Part shown: one piece after another, positions 46,135-57,179 of the stretch | Layout: each line of letters begins with the position of its first letter | Position numbering within the stretch: the first letter of the stretch is position 1 | The notes under the pieces: generated by a model | Seen by the model: only the letters and a program-made list of their open reading frames with translations | What the model was told of the DNA's origin: nothing | Database searches by the model: none | DNA from: Pseudopithomyces maydicus | Lineage: Eukaryota > Ascomycota > Dothideomycetes > Pleosporales > Didymosphaeriaceae | Direction: 5' to 3' | Length of the DNA: 64,000 nt | NCBI GenBank assembly: GCA_026873275.1 | Contig: JANTUC010000015.1 | Coordinates: 1,054,001 to 1,118,000 of the forward strand | Program-made: the position numbers and the translations under genes

Positions 46135-47250
46135 TTAGTTGGCACCAGTCTCCTCCTTCAACCACGCAACAAACTGCTGAATGGTGAACTCCTCAGGCAG
46201 CTCAGCGCCCGACGAAGCAGTGGGCTGCGCGGCAGCAGCCGAGCTAGAGCTGGGAACAACAGTCGCAGTAGGCGCAGCTACAGTCTCGGTAGCCGGGGCA
46301 GGAGCCGAAGACGCAGCGGGAGTCTCAGCGGCAACGACGGTGGAAGATGTGACAGGGGCAGCAGACGAGGACACCACTGCCGCAGCGCTGGAGGATGCGA
46401 CGGGAGCAGCGGCACTGGACGACGCGGCAGGGGCAGCGCTGGACGACGCAACAGGAGCAGGCTTGGACGCAGACGGCTTCGCAACAGGCGCAGAAGAAGA
46501 TCCGCTTCCCACCGCGGTCGTCAACTCCCCATCCTCAATGTACACACCGCTGTAGTACCAATCCTCATCCTCAGCCTCTCCCGCAGGCAACCTCAACACA
46601 CCAACGTGCCAGTCCGCACCGTTGGAGCTCGTGCTCGCCTTCACGGGCGCAACCGTCTGCTTCAGCGCATCTCCGCCTGTCGAGTGCCAGAGGCCGACGG
46701 ACCCAGCGTCAAAGTCCACCTCGTACGCAACGTTGTGCCACTCGCCGGCCTTGAGGGCGACTTCCCACTTGGACTGGCCGTCGACGAACCACCCGAGCTT
46801 CTCGCTCGAGCCGCCGAACTTGAGCTCGGTGAAGTGGCTCTCGAAGAAGGCGAGCTGGTGCTCTGCGGACGCGGAGGGCATGTTCGTCTCGGGCGCGCTG
46901 ATGCTAAAGTGGTAGTACACCTTGCCCTTGTTGATGGCGGCCTTGGTCTGGGGAATCAATTCCGTGCGGAACATGCTCTGGCCGTTCCACTTGGCGGTGT
47001 CATCGAGCGAGATCTTAGCACCTTGGGCCGAGGCCTTGTCCGCGGGGTTGGCGAAGGAGGCGTCGAGGTTGACGTAGGAAGCGACGGGGGAGGAGCCGTG
47101 GATGTAGTACTGGTAGGGACCGACTTGGTTGGACCAGGACCATTTTTCGAGGTCGGCCGAGGAGGTCAGGTCGTTGAAGCGGCCGTCCCAGAGGATCTCG
47201 GCGGAGACGGCGCTGAGGAGGGTGGCGGCGAGGGTGGCTTTGGGGAACAT
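46135..47250 (-). CDS. GH131 beta-glucanase with Ala/Ser-rich C-terminal tail
   Basis: Secreted glucanase; characterised GH131 enzymes act on beta-1,3/1,6- and beta-1,4-glucans. One exon, 371 residues. Signal peptide MFPKATLAATLLSAVSA, then the GH131 domain to about residue 250: ILWDGRFNDLTSSADLEKWSW, GPYQYYIHGSSPVASYVNL, WNGQSMFRTELIPQT, YYHFSI, AEHQLAFFESHFTELKFGG (conserved acidic residues), WHNVAYEVDF, SSNGADWHVGVLRLP and YYSGVYIEDGEL. About 90 residues of Ala/Ser/Pro/Val repeats follow, a linker normally ahead of a CBM1; here no CBM1 follows, only ELPEEFTIQQFVAWLKEETGAN-like helical tail, quoted in part. The gene is intact. Confidence 0.9.
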   Translation of the reverse strand: MFPKATLAATLLSAVSAEILWDGRFNDLTSSADLEKWSWSNQVGPYQYYIHGSSPVASYVNLDASFANPADKASAQGAKISLDDTAKWNGQSMFRTELIPQTKAAINKGKVYYHFSISAPETNMPSASAEHQLAFFESHFTELKFGGSSEKLGWFVDGQSKWEVALKAGEWHNVAYEVDFDAGSVGLWHSTGGDALKQTVAPVKASTSSNGADWHVGVLRLPAGEAEDEDWYYSGVYIEDGELTTAVGSGSSSAPVAKPSASKPAPVASSSAAPAASSSAAAPVASSSAAAVVSSSAAPVTSSTVVAAETPAASSAPAPATETVAAPTATVVPSSSSAAAAQPTASSGAELPEEFTIQQFVAWLKEETGAN

Positions 47251-48149
47251 GGTTGGGATGGATGGGTGGGTTTGTGAGTGTGGGTTTTGGTATGGATATA
47301 TGTATCTGAACGGAAGACAGACACCAGCTGTGTAGGTATGTGTATGTAAACGAGTGTTGTTTCTAGAAAAGAATGACTTTGTGAGACGAAATGAATGAAC
47401 GAAGGTGTCGAACCGCTCTCAAAATCCAACCCGGCGCTCCTGGTGGTATATACATATTGCCCACCCCACGTGCAAATGAAACCAAACACCCTCATCCCTA
47501 CCCTCCCGTCCTTTCCATAGCGAAATAACCCCCGTTTCACCTCCCAAGCGACACTCCCCCCATCGCATGACGTCCAACCCTGGAGCCCTACATAATCCGT
47601 GCACCTCACGCCCACGAACGACATTTGGCCCTAGTTTACCGCGCCATAGCCCTACGCAGTCTAGCCTTGCAGTTTTCCCGCTCAATCTCTGACCGCTGTC
47701 TACCTTTTGCAATTCTGGCATTTGGCAAGCGCGCGCGCGACGTTTCACCATGCACGTGTGTGGGCTAGTGCGTGCCGTGCCGTGTCCCCTGCGATATGAC
47801 AAAGCTTGCCTGCTCAAGCTATGGGCGGAACATCTTAATCCGTGGCGGAGATTGGCGGAAATTTTGCAGATGTGTAGAAAACGAAATACCTAGGTACATC
47901 GCTCTGCATTGGTACGGCGAATTGTCTCGTCGTGTTCCTTGTGATGATGGGCACCGGGAGAGGTGGGCCGGGCCGGCGGCTCGAAAGCACAGGGAATATA
48001 TGTATAGATATGTCAAGTAGATAAAAAGGTCGGTCTCTCAGCCTGCATAGATTGCGATATATGCGTGTGTATGTAAGTCTAGATATATATGTACCATCCC
48101 CGCAACAAGTTTCCTGCTGTTTCGCTCTGCTTTACTGATTGCGCCTCGC
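47251..48149. other. Intergenic, no gene recognised
   Basis: About 900 bp between two minus-strand genes; the GH131 promoter side is C/T-rich on the plus strand. Only shadow frames. Confidence 0.6.
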
Positions 48150-49895
48150 CTACCGCGCAAACCCATCACGAATCTCGACAAAGTTGACATAGCGGTCCCT
48201 CGCCCACCTCCTGCTCCTCTTCCCGTAGACTGCCATCGGCAAACTCAGACCCATGACCAAGAACCCTAGTACCCCTAGAACAATAAAGCAGTTCTCCATG
48301 CCCGAGTCAATCCACGGACTCGCAATAAAGGTAAACGCCATAGCTAGCGTGTTGTTAATAACGGCGACACCCACCATGCCCTCGAGCACCATGTCCGGAA
48401 ACGAATCCGCAAGGTAGGACAAGGAGAGGTCGCCTGCGCAGCCGTATCCGAAGCCAATAAAACCAAGACCCACGTACGGTACGGGCCAGGCCCAACCGCG
48501 CGCGCTCCCGATGCCGAACAGCCACAGACCCGTGGGGAAGATCAGGGTGCACAGCGCCATGAGGTAGAGGCGGAATTCGGCCTCCATCACGCCCTTGTTG
48601 CGCTTGATCATCCACTGCATAAAGGCATCACTGCCGTAGCCTCCGTACGCGCACCCGATCAAACTGCCAATCAGCGTCGGGAGGTTCATGTTCCCGATGG
48701 CAGCGCTGCCGTAGTTCCAAGGTGGGCCGTACCACCAGTCCTCTTGCACCGTGAGGTAGAAACTGAGACAGGATTGCTGGAAGCCCCATTGGAGACCGGC
48801 ATACCAGACTGCTGGGAAGGTAAACACGCGCAAGGTGTGCCACAGACGGTGCAGGTATTGTTTGAAGCCTGTACCGCGGAGGTTCGGAGCTAGCGTGATG
48901 ATGCGGATGCGGTCCCAGTAGGTCTTTCGGCGCGGCGTCGAGAGCGAGTGATGGGATGAGGATGGGGCTGCCGGAGCCGCATTGCCAGAGGCCTTTTCTG
49001 CATCGACGTCGGGGGAGGGAGGCTTGTCTACGGGCTGTTCCGCGTCAAGGATGACGTTCTCGGAGGTACCCGCAACATAGCGGTCGCGCGAGAATTCTGT
49101 TTCTTCCAGGCCGAAGTAGTATACGAGGAGACTGCCCCCACAAATGATAGCCCCAACGTAGCCAATCCAACGCCAGCCGAGCCCTTCGGCTACGTAAGCG
49201 CCAATGAGAGGGCTGTCGCGTGCTCAGTATGTATACAGGACGGCGGATACCGGACGGTGGAGAACATACCCAAGATAGGTGCCAATGGCTGTGGCAAAGG
49301 TGTATATGCCGAGCACACTGCCAGTCTGGTGCTCGAACCAGATGTCGAGGAGGGACAGCTGGGCGGTGGCTTCGCCTACGGACTCGGCAGCCCCCACAAA
49401 CAGCTGGCTCCACACGACGCCCGAAACACTGTCGATGCGGGCATACCAGATGAGCCCGCCAATGTTGAAGATCAGCGAGATGAGATAGCCGAGGCGGCGG
49501 CCGTACAGATGCACGAGCGGCGAGCTCAGGAGGGCCCAGTAGCCAATGGCAAGGAACAACACGCCGGCGCCCGTGTTGAAGACGTCGTAGCTGATGCCGT
49601 ACTCCTCGTTGACGCCGTCGGAGCCGGAGCCTGCGTTGTTGGAGGTGGCGGCGGTCAGGCCGACCATGTACAGGACGAGCAGCGAGTGCCAGACCTTGCG
49701 CCACAGCGGCCAGCGGAGCGGATCGTTGGGCGAGTCGGTGGGCTGGGGCACCAGCACAATGTCGCCGGCCTTCAGCAGCGACGCATCGCCGGGGAGGTTG
49801 TTGCCCTGTTCGTCGTATAGGCGTCGCGTGCCGGGGATGACTTCGTCGGAGCCGTAGGGCGCATTGCTGCGGCGGCGCATTCTCGTGCCAGACAT
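48150..49895 (-). CDS. MFS transporter
   Basis: Exons 49895-49270 and 49212-48150 (57-bp intron, GTATGT to GCGACAG) give 562 residues. The N-terminal cytosolic part (about 80 residues) ends with the common fungal motif SPNDPLRWPLWRKVWHSLLVL. Twelve membrane segments are plausible; seen clearly are VLYMVGLTAATSN, VLFLAIGYWALLSS, LGYLISLIFNIGGLIWY, WRWIGYVGAIICGGSLLVYYF and FIVLGVLGFLVMGLSLPM. A loop motif HLYGRRLGYL between segments 2 and 3 matches MFS motif A. The central cytosolic loop is Ser/Pro-rich. Substrate unknown: the sequence suggests a drug or small-molecule H+ antiporter-like subgroup. ATG at 49895 (MSGTRMRRRS) is the first natural start. Confidence 0.85.
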
Positions 49896-50234
49896 GGTGC
49901 AGGTGCAGCAGCAATTGACGACGCCTCCAGCGTCACGATCGTTAGCAGGGAAGCATGTCTCGGGGAGCAGTGCGCAAGAGCAAAGGCGGGCGGCAGCGAA
50001 GGCAAAGATTTTGTGTTGGTGCTTATCGTCTCGTCTTATCTCGGAAATGACGCACGGCATCTCAAGCCCGACCACGCTAGGAAGGGTAGGTGGTATAAGT
50101 GTTCTAGTATACAGGAATCAGGATCCCAAGCCAAGTGGAAACGCCATTGCTCAATGCGATGCGATGCGATGCGATGCGATACGATGCGATACGAAGTAAT
50201 ACGATGCAATACCGTGCACATGTATTTCATAACC
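49896..50234. other. Intergenic with pentanucleotide repeat
   Basis: About 340 bp between two minus-strand genes, containing the MFS promoter and a GCGAT repeat (50153-50212) in the position of the 5' flank. Confidence 0.6.
50153..50212. repeat. GCGAT/ACGAT pentanucleotide repeat
   Basis: Five near-perfect GCGAT units followed by diverged ACGAT, GCGAT and related units; about 60 bp. Confidence 0.85.
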
Positions 50235-51474
50235 TCATGGTCTTCCCCGCGTTTTCTTCTCTGGCACCTCGCGCCCACCGCCCTCTGTTTCCGCCATGAG
50301 CTTCGCCGACTCCCCCAGCGCCTTTGCAAAGTCGGCCTTGAGGCTCTTCAGTTCCGCCTCGAGCTTCTCCGACCGCGTCTCGGCCTGCGTCAATGCGTTT
50401 TTTGCGAGCGCGAGCTCCTCCTTGAGCTCCTGCTGCTTGCCTTCGCTCGCGTTCAAGCTCATCTTGAGCTTCAGATACTGCGTGTGCAGATGCACAATTC
50501 GCTCGCCGCGTGCTTGGCTCATTCTTTGCGAGTCGTAGAGGGTGGGCGTCCGTGGGCTGTTTGGAGTCGATGCCTGCTTGATACGGCTCAGGTCCAACGG
50601 CGGCGGGACCTGCTCGCTGAGCGTGCGGCGGTGTTTGGTGGGGCGCGCCACGGTTTCTTCTTCGCGGAAGCGCTTCACTTGGGCTGTGTCGGTGGAGGCG
50701 CGTTTGATGGGTGGCGGGGAGCGAATGTCGGAGGAAGATGTGCTCAGGTAGTTAAAGGCTGGAGCTGTGTCAGCAGACGTGTTGAGGAGCCATCGCACTG
50801 GACTCACATATGGTTGACGACCTCTTAGGACGCACCGGTATGATATCTTTCTCCTCAACAGCGATGGTTGCACCCGAGGAGCGGCGGGTGAGGAGCTCGC
50901 TCGGGGGCTTGCCTCTGTTGCCCACCCAATAGCAGGCCTGTCGAAAGTTCCTGGTGAATTTGGAGGGGTCGGTCTCGGGACGGGCCAGCTCTTTGATGCG
51001 GCCGGCGTCGAGGAAGAACCATTCGATGAGGGCCGTCACACGGTGGCCGGCGCGGTGGTCGCCCTGGCCATCGCCGACATCGCAAAAGGGCGAATCGAAG
51101 TCGACGGCGCTGGTGGAATTGACGTCCTCGAGGGCGCGCGAGCCGTCCTTGTGCTCGAGGAGGCGGTAGAAGCGCACCTCGGCGGGGTCGGCGTGGACGT
51201 GGGCTGCGACGCGGTCCGAGGCGTCGTCGTCGCTGGCTGTACCCGGCGAATAGGAGCCCACGACGAGCAGGTGGTTGTGCTCGGAGCGCTTCAGATGACG
51301 GAAGACGGCGCGGTCCTTCCCAATGCTCCTGTCGTCGCGCACGTCGAACTTGAGCCACTTAGAATCGGGCGCGGCGCTGCACAGCTGATCGAAGGCGTCG
51401 GGGAAGTTTGCGCGCGCCAGTGAGCGCACGTTGTCGGCCGTCAGAGGCATTTTGGGGTCGCCGAGCGTGTCCAT
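50235..51474 (-). CDS. Hypothetical protein with C-terminal coiled coil
   Basis: Exons 51474-50808 and 50764-50235 (43-bp intron, GTGAGT to GACACAG) give 398 residues. The N-terminal 220 residues look globular (VRSLARANFPDAFDQLCSAA, NHLLVVGSYSPG, VTALIEWFFLDAGRIKELARPE, ACYWVGNRGKPPSELL). A basic, Ser/Thr/Pro-rich middle (IKRASTDTAQVKRFREEE, RPTKHRRTLSEQ) may be a nuclear localisation region. The last 100 residues form a strong coiled-coil prediction (LKEELALAKNALTQAETRSE, LEAELKSLKADFAKALGES). Family not recognised. No signal peptide or membrane segment. Confidence 0.7.
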
Positions 51475-53050
51475 GCTCAGGTGGTTGTGCGGCTATCCGC
51501 TGGGTGTAACGATGCTGATGGTGCGCGACGGACGCAGGCAGTCCATGGTCATTGCGCGACCTGGGGGGAAGGGCGTGCAATTGTCAATCGCCAGCAGTAG
51601 CGACAGTGACGGGGGAATGGTTGGGGAGGACGGTGCCCAGGTGGAAAGTCGTGATGCTGCGTCGACCCGCCCGGACAGGAGCGAGCGAGCGAACAGCGTC
51701 CGACCCAGCAGGCGACCCAGAGCGGGGCGGCGCGGCTGAAAGGGGCAGGTGAGGAAGCGCGCCCTGCAGACGCTGCCCAGCGGCAGCATGAAGGACATGT
51801 CGGCATCGTCGCGCCCTCGTCGGAATACCTTCCATGGCGACCTGGTAAGCGTGACGTTGCGTAGAACAAGGCGGTTTGTCCAAGCTGTCTCAGTTGATTC
51901 CCCCACGGACGCTAGGCGGTCGGCATTCATCCATGTCTCACCGCCATGGGCGATGCCCTAACCACACGGAGGGACGAGAGCGAATCACTGTGTAGCTGTG
52001 CCATTGTGGTCGTGCTGGGTAGACTATCTGGGTAGGTAGTCGAGGCTATGGGGGGATGAGCAGTGATTGCCAGCCAAGACTGGCCTCCCTTGGTAGTAGT
52101 AGCGGGGTCCCATAGCCTCACCCCGGCCACTCCCATGTGCGATGACCTAGTCGCAGGTAGACATGGGTAAAGTGTAAGGAAATAAATCACTTCGCAGTTG
52201 TATTGTTGTGGCTATGATAGACCTGCGATGAGCAGTTCGTTGCCAGCGAGGAATGGCCTCATTCAGTAGACTACGCTAGTAGGTAGCGGGGGTCACATCC
52301 CATAGCCTCACCACTCCCATGTGCGACGACCTAGTCGCAGGTGGATGTGTTAAGTGAAAGGAAATAAATGACTTCGCAGCTGTATTGTTGTGGCTATAAT
52401 AGATTTGTGATGAGCAGTTCATTGCCAGCGATGAATGGCCTCCCTCAGCAGGTACCTAGGTACTGCTGTAGCGGGGTCCCGTAGCCTCATCCCCCCTACA
52501 TGTGCGATGACCTAGCCGTAGATCGACATAGCCAGAGCGCGACTACAAAAAAAAGACACTGTGAATTATAGCTATGCCATCATTGCAACAATATTAGGCC
52601 TACAGCGAGCAATTCATCGCCAACCAGCACTAGCCTCCCTCAGCAGGTACCTACCTACCTAGTGTGCGTAGCGGGGTCCCGTAGCCTCACCCCGCACATC
52701 CCGCACATCCCACCTCGCTGCAAATCGCCCGAGCCTCGCACGCAGCAGCCCAGCGATCGTCACCCTCGCCTCGCTATCCGGCGGCCACAACTACCGAACA
52801 GGGCCTCCATCGATGCTATCAAGATAGCGCTGCCGTCTCTATTGGTGGGAACACGCTCGCTGTCTCCCTACGTCGTATCGCCATGTCTTCCTTCCATCCT
52901 ATATCACTACCACCGTAACCCACATGGGTGCAGCGGCTGATTGCTAGGAACCATATCGCATCACACCAGATGAGGGGTAGTCAATATGCGTCTGTATAAA
53001 GAGATATTCACCGCGTGCCCCACGGCTGTCTGCAGTTTCCCAGTCTCACA
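51475..53050. other. Intergenic 1.6 kb with tandem repeat array
   Basis: G/C-rich first part (51475-51950) with shadow frames only, then the four-copy repeat (51975-52720), then the GH127 promoter with a TATA box (TATAAA, 52995-53000). Confidence 0.6.
51975..52720. repeat. Degenerate tandem array, about four copies of a 184-200 bp unit
   Basis: A marker AGCGGGGTCC-type sequence recurs at 52101, 52285, 52470 and 52670 (spacings 184, 185 and 200). Other shared blocks: ATGTGCGATGACCTAG, GGAAATAAATSACTTCGCAG, TGTATTGTTGTGGCTAT, GATGAGCAGT and CAGCGAKGAATGGCCTC. Copies differ by scattered substitutions and small indels. A more diverged copy precedes 52101. Confidence 0.9.
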
Positions 53051-55588
53051 ATGGTCTGGTACATAGCCCGCCTCGGTGTATCATGGCTGCTTGCCGTTGT
53101 GGCTATCGCGACTGCCTCAGCGAACCTCGCGGGTGACCCTGGCCCTGGAGGCACCGCCCCTGTTCGCCCCTTCCGACTCGACCAGGTCCAGCTCGGCAAG
53201 GGCATGCTCCAGGAGAAGCGTGACCTCGTCAAGGAGTTCGTCCGGGAATACGACGAGCGCCGCTTCCTCGTCCTTTTCAACAACCAAGCCGGCCGGCAAA
53301 ACCCAAAAGGTCTCGAACCCCCGGCGGGTGGGAAGATGGCGGCCTTCTCTCGGGTCACTGGGCTGGCCACTACATGACGGCGCTCTCACAAGCCTACGCT
53401 GGCCAGGGCGGGGATATCTACAAAACCAAACTGGATTGGATGGTGAAAGAACTGGCGGCATGCCAAAAAGCCATCACTGCTCGGATGCACACGTCGAACA
53501 GCACTGTGGAGAGCTCGGTCGCAGCTGAATGGGTGCCCACGCATCCGGGTTACCTAGGGGCACTTCCTGAGGACACAGTCCTGAGGCTCGGTCCTCCCAG
53601 ATGGGCTGTTTACGGCAGCAACCTCAGCACAAACACATGGGCTCCCTGGTCCGTCTCATCCCTTTCTACAATAGGCAGTCTCTATGCATTCGCAATTCAC
53701 TTTCTTGACCCTACGAATCATGATTCTTTGCATGCAATATCTAATGTGAGGTGTACAGGTACACCCAGCACAAGATCATCCGAGGTCTGCTCGATGCCTA
53801 CTACAACACCAACAACACTCAGGCCCTTGATGTGGTCGTCAAGATGGCCGACTGGGCGCATCTGGCATTGACCATCGGCGACAAAAACCAACCTGGATAC
53901 ACTGGCAACTTGACCCGATCTGACCTCAACTGGATGTGGGATTTGTACATTGCAGGCGAATTTGGAGGGGCAAACGAGGTCTTCCCTGAAATCTATCAAC
54001 TCACTGGCGACAAGCGCCATTTGGACACCGCCAAAGCATTCGACAACCGAGAATCGCTTTTCGGTGCTGCTGTACAGGATCACGACATTCTGGTCGTCAC
54101 TCCAGACAAGATCCCAGCGGGTAGGCGGGCCCAGCGACTGCATGCTAATACACATGTTCCCCAGTTCGTTGGTTACATGAGCGTGTACGAGCAAAGCGGT
54201 GAGCAGGAGTATTTTGATGCTGCGAAGAATTTTTACGGCTGGGTTGTGCCGCACCGCCATTTTGCTCACGGTGTAAGTTGACTTTTCAAAACCGGATGAA
54301 GCACTACACTTCTGAGAAGGACCTGTAGCTAACTTCTCAGGGCACGGGAGGTGACTTTCCAGGCGCCCCTTCGAATTCCGAGTTGTTCCAAAACCGTGAC
54401 AACATCGCGAATGCAATTGCTCATAACGGCGCCGAAACGTGCACCACCTACAACCTGCTCAAGCTCGCACGAAACCTCTTCCTCCACGACCACAACGCCA
54501 CATACATGGACAATTACGAGCGCGGCCTCTTCAACATGATCGCCGGCTCTCGCTCCTCGCAACGCAGCACTTCCGACCCGCAACTCACCTACTTCCAACC
54601 TCTTACCCCAGGCGCCAGTCGCGAATACGGCAACACCGGCACCTGCTGCGGAGGCACCGGCATGGAATCCCACACCAAGTATCAAGAAACTATATATCTC
54701 CGGTCCGCCACCAGCCCAACCTTATACGTCAATCTGTTCATCCCCTCTACACTTACCTGGTCCGCCCACAACTTCGCCCTCAAACAAGACACGGCCTTTC
54801 CCCGTGCCGCTACATCTACCATCACCATCACTTCCGCCGATGCTAACACAATCGTCACCCTCAACCTTCGCGTCCCCTCCTGGGCACGTACCTACCGCGT
54901 CGCCATTAACGGCTCCCCCGTCACCACGCCCGCCACACCTGGTAGCTATCTCGCAATAAACCGCACCTGGGCTCCTGGCGACGTCCTCACCATCAGCATG
55001 CCGTTTACTCTGCGTACCGAGCGCGCCCTTGATCGCCCTTCGGTCCAAAATCTCATGTGGGGGCCTCTTCTCTTGCGCGTCCTGGGTGCCCCTTCACAAG
55101 GCGAGAACGCAACATTGACCTCACTGTCCCTGTACCGATATCTCCGTCTAGACGGCGACTATTCCCGCGACGCTATGAAATTATCTTCACATAGCGCAGC
55201 GGGCGATCCTGTGTTCAGCATCGCGGGGACAAAGTTCACGGCGATTCCTTACTATGTTGGTGATGACGGGCCGGGGTCGACGTATTTCTCGAGGGACGAG
55301 CCAGAAGTGGTGTTCCGGAGCGTGAAGACTGGGGTGCAGAATAAGAAGAGGGATGATGGGTTGCCGGCTTATGATGTACCTGTCGAGGGGGTGCCCGCGA
55401 AGGGGCACGATGGTCCGACGTTTTTGGATGTGGTGTGGGATGAGGCGCCGTTTAAAGATCATGCGGCGTTCATGAAGGCGGTGGAAGGGAAAGTGGATGA
55501 GTTTGTGGGGAGGAAGATATTCAGTGCGGATGAGGGGAGGAAGATTGTGGAGGGGGCGAAGAAGGCGAAGGGAGAGTTGGAGATGTAA
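53051..55588 (+). CDS. GH127 (DUF1680) beta-L-arabinofuranosidase-like, one frameshift
   Basis: Secreted glycosidase, expected to release beta-L-arabinofuranose. Exons 53051-53648, 53759-54272 and 54341-55588 (introns 110 and 68 bp) give about 786 residues. Signal peptide MVWYIARLGVSWLLAVVAIATA, then VRPFRLDQVQLGKGMLQEKRD. At C5 53318-53322 one base is missing: adding it turns the frame into PPGGWED...SGHWAGHYMTALSQAYA, as the family requires. Later landmarks: APWYTQHKIIRGLLDAY (across intron 1), HANTHVPQFVGYM, HRHFAHGGTGGDFPG (across intron 2), ETCTTYNLLKLARNLF, and NTGTCCGGTGMESHTKYQE with the Cys/Glu region that forms the catalytic zinc site in characterised GH127. The C-terminal beta-sandwich follows. 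The total length becomes a multiple of three only with that base added. Confidence 0.85.
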
Positions 55589-57179
55589 AGGGGAATAGCC
55601 AAGGGAGATGAGATCCTACCCGATCAAGCACATTGCAACCCAGGATTGCTGTCAGATATTTAATGAATTACTGGATCTACGCAGCGTACCCAGATAGATG
55701 TACTGGCGTGATTTGAATAGCAATACGCTATTATATCTCTAATCTGCCAGGTCTTTGTTGCATACCATTTTATTGCTGTTCGTTTGACGCTCCAAGGTGA
55801 CAATGCAGTCAGTAATCACGATGGCTCACCAGGAGTAATGGAGATTCACGCCATGATAAAATCGCTACTTCCACCCTTGGTGGGCAAAGTGCCGTACATG
55901 CCGCACTTGCCGCCCATAGTCCGCAGTGACATTCAACACTGCCACCCACATCCGCCGGCTACCATCAATGACATGTTAAATGTTTTTTTTTGTCTCCGCG
56001 CGGACTTTTAATCAGACGCAGAATTTTCGGCCAGGCCGAGGGTGAAAAATTCCCACGCGCCTCGACGGATCCCAGGGTTCCAAGGTCATGCGTCCATCCC
56101 ATAGCCCTGGAGCAAGAATCCACGACTCAACTCAACCTAGCCATCACTTGCGTATACATATCCATATGTCGTACGGTACGGCAGACGAACAAACGGGTAT
56201 GCAAGCGAGCAGGATGAAATTCGGCATCTAGAAATAGTCCGAAGAGGGTGTGAAACTCGGGAATCTGACTGGTCGGGGCCTTGGCTGCGGTTATCCCGAC
56301 CTTACACCCACGAAGTATTGAGGGCACTAGCTACATTGGGCAACTGCACGAATGCCGAATCGCGTGGAGCGCGGGACGCCACCTGCTACGAACGGTTGGG
56401 GAGTTGCATGTGTGTATAGGCTTTGTTAAGCGCGCGGAATAGGAGGGAGATGAAGGCTGTGTCACAATGGGAGTGAATGCTTACTACGGGGGTAGGTGCA
56501 TCCTACGTACTTGCATTCGAATGTGGAAGTTGCAATTTCCCTTTGTAATCGTCAGCAAGAGCATTGAATACATTGACAAAGAAAGGAACACTTGCGTGAT
56601 TCCACTTTGAGGGCGGCCTAATCTTGGACGACGATTCCAGGGCAAGCAAAGCAATATTGCGGCGTGGATGGCAGGGGATAATTAACCTGAAACCCAGGCA
56701 TCATTACCCGCTCACGACTGCTGTTCCCGGTTTCTCTACACGGTGCTTTGCCTTGAATCGAGTTTCTCCTGGCCAAACGCGTACATACATTCTAAATCCA
56801 GAGACACAAGTACAATAGCTTCCCCACGGCGATTGTCCATCAAGTGGGTCACTCGCACGAGCAGCACAGATTCAGCACCAGCAACCGACCACCCTAGCGC
56901 CCCAGCACAACTCCGCCGCAACACGAAAGCGGCTAGGTGTATGGAGTTGGTTTTTGACACAGCTGCTTTGGGAGAGCTTTGTTTGCACGTACAAGCGCGG
57001 GCATTTCCAATTTCCGCGGTACCTTGCGTGGCGGAGCGGCTAGCGTCCAGTATCGGGGTGGTGCAGTAACTTGTGGCGACTGCATATATAGCATTCCACG
57101 GTCTGTCCGGTTCTCAGAGACAACATTCTTTTGAAAAGAAGAGAAGTTCGCTTATTTCTTCTGTTTAGGTCGAGTCAAT
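55589..57179. other. Intergenic 1.6 kb, no gene recognised
   Basis: Between two plus-strand genes. A likely TATA box for the lipoxygenase gene (ATATATA, 57084-57090) lies about 90 bp before its ATG. Nothing else seen. Confidence 0.6.

Noticed and set aside
46606..47277. 223-codon plus-strand frame opposite the GH131 gene
   Set aside because: Gly/Val/Glu-rich antisense shadow of a well-supported gene.
51493..51930. 145-codon minus-strand frame upstream of the coiled-coil gene
   Set aside because: No domain, Arg/Ser-rich, and no splice path into the gene; it looks like G/C-rich chance.
54111..54166. Possible extra intron in GH127 (GTAGGC to CCCCAG)
   Set aside because: Removing it would delete the conserved HANTHVPQ segment; the frame reads through.
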